Of a stretch of DNA of 10,120 nt, positions 6,590 through 10,120 are shown one piece after another. Position 1 is the stretch's first letter. Each line of letters starts with the position of its first letter. Source of the DNA: Flavobacteriales bacterium (lineage in GTDB: Bacteria > Bacteroidota > Bacteroidia > Flavobacteriales_E > Vicingaceae); assembly GCA_003487525.1 (NCBI GenBank), contig DNDT01000099.1:1-10120 (forward strand), written 5' to 3'. A model generated the notes under the pieces. The model had not been told where the DNA came from, did not search any database, and saw only the letters and a list, made by a program, of their open reading frames with translations. The position numbers and the translations under genes are program-made.

Positions 6590-6997
6590 TTAAAAAATCA
6601 AATTCATTTTTGATTTTAACTCACTCGGATTTAACTCTACGACTGCCAATACAAAGTCAATATTGAGCAAGGCACTCCTGCTGTCTTCCGCAATAAACTC
6701 GTGTTGCGGTCCCTGAATCTTTATGAAGTAATCCAGTTGGCTATGTTCAGGTATCAGCACTCCACCCTCATTCTTGTTGCTGATCAACACATAATCAATG
6801 TGATTCTCTTCGTCAAAATAAGCGGCATTTGAAAAGGCTTTGTCCGATTGTTTCTCGCTGAAAATATAATGCTGCTTTTCCAAATCGACATTGAGCGCTT
6901 TGTTGATTTCCCAGCAAAGGCGGTAATCCTTGGCATGACAACTTATTCCCAACAAGGAAAAATCATAGTCGTCATTAACATTTAAAACGTTTTTCAT
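6590..6997 (-). CDS. IPExxVDY-type conserved protein of unknown function
   Basis: A 135-residue acidic, soluble protein. I place it in the Bacteroidota family named for an IPE...VDY motif: here LIPE (81-84) is followed by three residues and then LDYF (88-91) and IKIQG (92-96), so the spacing is one residue longer than the family name implies. It starts NDDYDFSLLGISCHAKDYRLCWEINK, a family-like opening that ends in a helix, and it closes LNIDFVLAVVELNPSEL before a short basic tail. There is no signal peptide, membrane segment or known catalytic motif. The role is unknown. It sits nine bases before pyruvate kinase on the same strand, the arrangement I recall from other Bacteroidota, so the two are very likely one operon. 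A promoter candidate and a palindrome lie upstream in the 130-base gap behind fabF. Confidence 0.82.
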   Translation of the reverse strand: MKNVLNVNDDYDFSLLGISCHAKDYRLCWEINKALNVDLEKQHYIFSEKQSDKAFSNAAYFDEENHIDYVLISNKNEGGVLIPEHSQLDYFIKIQGPQHEFIAEDSRSALLNIDFVLAVVELNPSELKSKMNLIF

Positions 6998-7016
6998 CTA
7001 AGTCCTCTGACCACTA

Positions 7017-7041
7017 ATATTGGATTTGATAAAATCCATAT
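7017..7041. repeat. Bulged inverted repeat upstream of the IPE...DY gene
   Basis: ATAT-T-GGATTT, loop GATA, AAATCC-ATAT (plus-strand reading). Six perfect pairs continue, after one unpaired T, into four more. It lies just downstream of the putative -7 element, where the transcript start is expected, and about 20 bases before the ATG. It could be an operator or a 5' leader hairpin. Confidence 0.5.
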
Positions 7042-7076
7042 CAAAACTAATAAAGCTTTGCCCGATATATTACAAA
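7042..7076 (-). promoter_or_regulatory. Candidate promoter of the IPE...DY-pyk unit
   Basis: On the minus strand, TTTG (7076-7073) is followed after 23 bases by TAGTTTTG (7049-7042), a perfect TAnnTTTG match with spacing at the upper end of the usual range. The expected transcript start is near 7036, inside the adjacent inverted repeat, giving a leader of about 40 bases. It would let the glycolytic unit be expressed separately from acpP-fabF. Confidence 0.5.
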
Positions 7077-7105
7077 GGGAGGGAGAATCTTTTTCGCGAC
7101 ACGTC

Positions 7106-7120
7106 AAGCCCCTCAGGCTT
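7106..7120 (-). terminator. Weak hairpin after fabF
   Basis: AAGCC-(5-base loop)-GGCTT lies directly behind the fabF stop, with five pairs, three of them G-C. There is no T-run after it on the minus strand. It may mark the 3' end of the acpP-fabF message, but it is not a standard intrinsic terminator. Confidence 0.22.
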
Positions 7121-7127
7121 TTATGTC

Positions 7128-8375
7128 TCAGTACTTTTTAAAGATCACCGAAGCATTGTGTCCGCCAAATCCGAAGGTATTGCTTAATGCCGCTCTGACG
7201 GTTCTTTGCTGAGCCTTATTGAAGGTGAAATTAAGCTTCGGGTCAAACGAAGGATCATCGGTAAAGTGATTGATGGTTGGAGGCACAATGTCATTTTGCA
7301 CTGCCAACACAGCTGCCATTGCTTCTATGGCACCTGCAGCGCCTAGAAGATGTCCGGTCATTGATTTGGTCGAACTGATATTCAGATTGTACGCGTCCTG
7401 TCCAAAGACTTCCAAAATCGCCATAGACTCCGCAATATCTCCCAAAGGCGTAGAAGTTCCGTGAACATTGATGTAATCCACTTCATTTGTCTTAAGGCTA
7501 GCGTCCTGCAATGCGTTAATCATAACATTCTTTGCTCCAAGCCCTTCGGGATGGGGAGCCGTTATGTGATGCGCATCCGCGGACATGCCACCCCCGACAA
7601 ATTCTGCATATATTTTTGCGCCGCGTGCCTTGGCGTGCTCAAGCTCTTCGACGATAAACGCTCCGCTTCCCTCTCCCAGGACAAATCCGTCACGGTCAAG
7701 ATCAAACGGTCGCGATGCTGTTTTAGGATCGTCATTGCGCGTTGAAAGCGCATGCATTGCATTGAATCCGCCCACTCCCGATTCGTTGATCGCTGCTTCG
7801 GATCCTCCCGCCACGAATAGATCGGCTTTGCCAAGACGTATATACATCAAGGCATCTATCAATGCATTGGTAGATGAGGCGCAGGCTGAAACCGTCGTGA
7901 AATTAGGTCCCCTGAACCCATATTTCATTGAGATATGCCCTGAAGCAATATCTGCAATCATTTTTGGGATAAAGAAAGGATTGTATTTCGGGTTTCCGTC
8001 GCCCAGGGCAAAGGCGCTGCATTCATCCTGGAAGGTTTTAAGCCCTCCGATTCCGGCACCCCAAATGACTCCAACACGGTCGCCATTTATCTTTTCGACG
8101 TCCAGACCTGAATCTTCGACTGCCTGGGTAGCCGTTACCAGAGCGAATTGCGCATAAGGGTCAAGTTTTCTGCTTTCTTTTTTATCGAAAAAATCAAGGG
8201 GATCGAAATTCTTGACCTCGCAGGCGAACTGGGTTTTAAAATTGGCGGCATCAAAACGAGTAATAGGCGCAGCACCACTTACACCGTCAAGAAGCGCTTT
8301 CCAGTGCTCCTCAACAGTATTACCCAGGGGCGTAAGCGCTCCCAGGCCAGTAATGACTACACGCTTTAATTCCAT
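7128..8375 (-). CDS. fabF: Beta-ketoacyl-ACP synthase II
   Basis: The elongating condensing enzyme of type II fatty acid synthesis: it joins malonyl-ACP to an acyl chain held on its active-site cysteine and releases CO2 in the cytosol. It is full length at 415 residues, with the FabF start VVITGLGALTPLGN. The catalytic triad is complete: Cys165 in TVSACASSTNA, His305 in NVHGTSTPLGD and His342 in SSTKSMTGHLLGAAG. The C-terminal GFGGHN loop (402-407) gates the acyl pocket. Cys-His-His and the overall length fit KAS II (FabF) rather than FabH, which has Cys-His-Asn. It begins 15 bases after acpP on the same strand, so it is co-transcribed with its own carrier protein. As I recall, ribonuclease III often follows fabF in Bacteroidota; here a 130-base gap and the IPE...DY gene follow instead. 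Confidence 0.97.
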   Translation of the reverse strand: MELKRVVITGLGALTPLGNTVEEHWKALLDGVSGAAPITRFDAANFKTQFACEVKNFDPLDFFDKKESRKLDPYAQFALVTATQAVEDSGLDVEKINGDRVGVIWGAGIGGLKTFQDECSAFALGDGNPKYNPFFIPKMIADIASGHISMKYGFRGPNFTTVSACASSTNALIDALMYIRLGKADLFVAGGSEAAINESGVGGFNAMHALSTRNDDPKTASRPFDLDRDGFVLGEGSGAFIVEELEHAKARGAKIYAEFVGGGMSADAHHITAPHPEGLGAKNVMINALQDASLKTNEVDYINVHGTSTPLGDIAESMAILEVFGQDAYNLNISSTKSMTGHLLGAAGAIEAMAAVLAVQNDIVPPTINHFTDDPSFDPKLNFTFNKAQQRTVRAALSNTFGFGGHNASVIFKKY

Positions 8376-8390
8376 CTTGCAGATAGAATA

Positions 8391-8627
8391 TTACTTCGCG
8401 TTATCGTTGATGTATTTGATGGCGTCGCCTACAGTAGCTATTTTTTCTGCCTGGTCATCAGGAATAGCAATATTGAATTCCTTTTCGAATTCCATAATTA
8501 ACTCAACTGTATCTAGTGAATCCGCTCCTAAATCATTTGTGAAGCTAGCTTCGTTAGTGACTTCACCTTCGTCTACACCAAGTTTGTCAACTATGATCGC
8601 CTTAACTCTTGAATCTGTATCTGCCAT
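8391..8627 (-). CDS. acpP: Acyl carrier protein
   Basis: A small acidic four-helix carrier that holds growing fatty acyl chains on a 4'-phosphopantetheine arm. At 78 residues it has the normal length. The attachment site is Ser37 in [12 protein letters not shown] (34-45), at the start of helix II, the surface recognised by fatty acid synthesis partners. Helix I includes [11 protein letters not shown], and the C-terminal helix ends DAIKYIND. The gene lies 15 bases before fabF, and the pair is the standard carrier-condensing enzyme unit. The leader before the ATG is A/T-rich with no Shine-Dalgarno sequence, as is common for strongly expressed Bacteroidota genes. Two promoter candidates lie in the 89 bases between it and the upstream deiodinase-like gene. 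Confidence 0.98.
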   Translation of the reverse strand: MADTDSRVKAIIVDKLGVDEGEVTNEASFTNDLGADSLDTVELIMEFEKEFNIAIPDDQAEKIATVGDAIKYINDNAK

Positions 8628-8654
8628 TTTTTATGTTTTTAATTAAGCAAGCTG

Positions 8655-8685
8655 CAAATAAATGAATATTTGAGAATAATTTCAA
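8655..8685 (-). promoter_or_regulatory. Proximal acpP promoter candidate
   Basis: On the minus strand, TTG (8685-8683) is followed after 20 bases by TTTATTTG (8662-8655), one mismatch from TAnnTTTG with ideal spacing. The expected start is near 8650, leaving a leader of about 23 bases. Confidence 0.42.
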
Positions 8686-8694
8686 AATTCTCGA

Positions 8695-8702
8695 CAAATA
8701 TA
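8695..8702 (-). promoter_or_regulatory. Distal acpP -7 element
   Basis: On the minus strand this is TATATTTG, a perfect -7 consensus about 68 bases before the acpP ATG and just past the stop of the deiodinase-like gene. No TTG lies at the standard -33 distance. It may be a second start for acpP-fabF. Confidence 0.4.
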
Positions 8703-8716
8703 ATTCATTATCCAAA

Positions 8717-9376
8717 CTAATGATACTCTACCAAAATTTCATTCACTTCTTTCCTTCTTATATCCGGAACCTTCAAACCGTCAGCCGGATATCCGACCGG
8801 AATTAACAGAAAGGGCCGTTCATTGTCCGGTCTGTTCAGGATTTTCGTCAAAAACCCCATGGGACTGGGCGTATGGGTAAGGGCATAAATCCCTGTTTTA
8901 TGCAGGGCCATGAGCAAAAATCCCGTCGCAATGCCCACCGATTCGTTCACGTAGTAATTCTGCGCTTTGTCTTTTTCGCCAATATCATAGGCTTTTTTAA
9001 ACACGACAATTAAATACGGCGCTTTCTCCAGGAACGGTTTTTCCCAGTTCGTGCCAAATTTTTTAAGGTCTTCGAGCCAGCGTTCACTCATCCGTTCCGA
9101 GTAGTTCAGCTTCTCTTCCTGTTCGGCAGCCAGGCGGATTTCTCGTTTCAAATCCGGATTGGATATCAGGCAGAACACCCAGGGTTGCTTATTTGCTCCC
9201 GAAGGGGCGGTAGATGCCGTTTTTATCGCGTTAATCAAGGCTTCAACAGGAACGGGTTCATCGCTGAATTCTCGTATGCTGCGCCGCTTGTTCATCTCAT
9301 CAAAGATGCTTTTGCTTTTGTCAATTTGTTCTTCATGGCTTACCTTGGTCCATGTATACGAAATGAATTCTTCCAT
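8717..9376 (-). CDS. Nitroreductase-superfamily flavoprotein resembling iodotyrosine deiodinase
   Basis: A 219-residue FMN enzyme of the nitroreductase fold, closest in my recollection to the iodotyrosine deiodinase (IYD) branch, which reductively removes halogen from halotyrosines. FMN-phosphate contacts are expected from RRSIREF (31-37) and SGANKQPW (59-66), with the family PVGYP at 193-197. The diagnostic block reads EEKLNYSERM and RWLEDLKKFGTNWEK: Glu88, Tyr92 and Lys113 align with human Glu157, Tyr161 and Lys182, the residues that clamp the substrate amino acid. Thr169 in THTP aligns with the threonine near flavin N5. Unlike mammalian IYD there is no membrane anchor, so it should be a soluble homodimer. 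Bacterial members, including one from Haliscomenobacter, are known to dehalogenate tyrosines in vitro; the natural role is unclear. It diverges from purN across 47 bases and precedes acpP on the same strand. Confidence 0.88.
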   Translation of the reverse strand: MEEFISYTWTKVSHEEQIDKSKSIFDEMNKRRSIREFSDEPVPVEALINAIKTASTAPSGANKQPWVFCLISNPDLKREIRLAAEQEEKLNYSERMSERWLEDLKKFGTNWEKPFLEKAPYLIVVFKKAYDIGEKDKAQNYYVNESVGIATGFLLMALHKTGIYALTHTPSPMGFLTKILNRPDNERPFLLIPVGYPADGLKVPDIRRKEVNEILVEYH

Positions 9377-9423
9377 ACTTTTGAATTAGAAATCGCACTA
9401 AAAATAACAGAAACCCCGGCAAC

Positions 9424-9993
9424 ATGATCAGACTGGCAATTTTCGCTTCCGGAAGCGGCACAAATGCAGAAGCCATAATGAAACGCTTTGTTGGCCATAA
9501 ATCCATCCGTGTTGAGTTGATTCTAACCAATAAGAAAGATGCCGGTGTGATTGCGCGAGCAGAGCGCTTAAGAGTTCCTTGTCAGGTATTTAATAAGACT
9601 CAACTCGAAGAAGGCTGGCTTTTGGAACCCCTGAAAAACCATTCCATAGATTATATCATTCTGGCCGGTTTTCTTTTAAAGATTCCTGTTTCCCTTATAC
9701 AGGTGTTCCCCAATCGAATTTGCAATATTCACCCGGCCTTACTCCCCAAATACGGTGGGAAAGGAATGTACGGGCATCATGTTCATGAAGCGGTAATACA
9801 TGCGGGAGAGAAAGAATCCGGCATTACCATTCATTTGGTGAATGAGGAATACGACAAGGGGCGGATTTTATTTCAGGCTACCTGCCCCGTTCTCCCGGAA
9901 GATTCCCCGGACGACCTGGCCTCGCGGATTCACAAGCTGGAACATGAACATTACCCGAGGGTGGTGGAAGAGTTTGTGTTGGGGAAAGGGTAA
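9424..9993 (+). CDS. purN: Phosphoribosylglycinamide formyltransferase
   Basis: Transfers the formyl group of 10-formyltetrahydrofolate to glycinamide ribonucleotide, the third step of purine synthesis, in the cytosol. It is full length at 189 residues. The N-terminal strand and phosphate loop read RLAIFASGSGTN (3-14). Catalytic residues are Asn101 and His103 in NIHPALLP and Asp144 in EEYDKG, equivalent to Asn106, His108 and Asp144 of the E. coli enzyme. GKGMYGHHVHEAV (112-124) follows the active-site strand and SGITIH (132-137) precedes the folate loop. The ATG at 9424 places the first strand directly at the N-terminus. It diverges from the deiodinase-like gene. Proximity of purN to acpP-fabF is, as I recall, a common Bacteroidota layout. 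No further purine genes are in the window. Confidence 0.97.
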   Translation: MIRLAIFASGSGTNAEAIMKRFVGHKSIRVELILTNKKDAGVIARAERLRVPCQVFNKTQLEEGWLLEPLKNHSIDYIILAGFLLKIPVSLIQVFPNRICNIHPALLPKYGGKGMYGHHVHEAVIHAGEKESGITIHLVNEEYDKGRILFQATCPVLPEDSPDDLASRIHKLEHEHYPRVVEEFVLGKG

Positions 9994-10120
9994 ATTTGAT
10001 TCCAGATTACTCACTTTGTGTTAAAATTTAAAGGTGTTCGTGAATCTCGCTTCGCTCGATTTCCAGATCTGAGTTTACAATCAGATTTGATTCTGAGTTC
10101 CATTGTTTGGGGGATGGGGG
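9994..10120. other. Non-coding tail with two adjacent imperfect stem-loops
   Basis: No credible gene is visible in these 127 bases. Two inverted repeats abut: GAATC...GATTTC (10042-10063, one bulged T, enclosing the mirror sequence CTCGCTTCGCTC), then CAGATCTGA-(8)-TCAGATTTG (10064-10089, nine pairs with one G-U). Neither is followed by a T-run. A 30-codon minus-strand frame covers them but looks spurious. The segment may be a structured purN 3' end or a copy of an intergenic repeat. The window ends in a G-rich run. Confidence 0.4.

Noticed and set aside
7585..8157. A 190-codon plus-strand open frame
   Set aside because: It lies wholly antisense to fabF, whose catalytic motifs are unambiguous. 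The translation is serine/proline/alanine-rich without domain features, as expected for a shadow frame.
9444..9457. Perfect 14-base palindrome CGCTTCCGGAAGCG near the start of purN
   Set aside because: It falls in the codons for the invariant ASGSG phosphate loop, so codon constraint explains it. An effect on purN translation is possible but unsupported.
10003..10102. A 30-codon minus-strand frame over the purN downstream gap
   Set aside because: It is short, overlaps the inverted repeats, has an unusual basic composition (NRAKRDSR) arising from the repeat-like sequence, and has no promoter motif.
1..10120. Defence, mobile-element or biosynthetic gene cluster
   Set aside because: No transposase, integrase, nuclease, toxin-antitoxin, CRISPR or secondary-metabolite gene was found on either strand; fabF and acpP are the housekeeping fatty acid pair.

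Overview
This window is ordinary chromosomal sequence from a member of the Bacteroidota. The evidence for that assignment is: the PheS subtype (FRNEAISARAH around motif 2 and a four-cysteine knuckle); an IPE...DY small protein beside pyruvate kinase; the acpP-fabF pair next to purN; several upstream regions carrying the Bacteroidota -7 element TAnnTTTG, with little sign of Shine-Dalgarno sequences; and a short lipoprotein. The genus cannot be read from the sequence. Base composition looks moderate, and no gene stands out as foreign. There are no tRNA, rRNA, CRISPR, IS or phage features, and no gene-free stretch longer than about 130 bases.

Left part (1-5154). Genes alternate strictly between strands: the 3' end of a heptose-1-phosphate adenylyltransferase (+), an M20 dipeptidase (-), phosphoglycerate kinase pgk (+), a CvpA-family membrane protein (-), a 114-residue unknown (+), a small four-cysteine lipoprotein (-) and pheS (+). 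Each convergent pair meets with stop codons overlapping or at most six bases apart, so no hairpin terminator fits between them. The divergent gaps are short (49 to 94 bases with the starts chosen here) and hold the promoter candidates.

Right part (5156-9993). A run of minus-strand genes reads, in transcription order, iodotyrosine-deiodinase-like flavoprotein, acpP, fabF, the IPE...DY protein and pyruvate kinase. purN diverges from the deiodinase-like gene. acpP and fabF form one unit (acyl carrier plus elongating condensing enzyme of fatty acid synthesis). The IPE...DY gene and pyk form a second unit, behind a promoter candidate in the 130-base gap after fabF. In many Bacteroidota, as I recall, ribonuclease III (rnc) sits in that gap; here it is absent.

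Most genes are housekeeping: lower glycolysis (pgk, pyk), fatty acid synthesis (acpP, fabF), purine synthesis (purN), translation (pheS) and LPS heptose supply. I found no convincing new multi-gene system. The items most worth following up are the deiodinase-like flavoprotein with its substrate-clamp residues intact between purN and acpP, the missing rnc, the pyruvate kinase signature that predicts potassium independence, the terminator-free convergent junctions, and a few palindromes at promoters.
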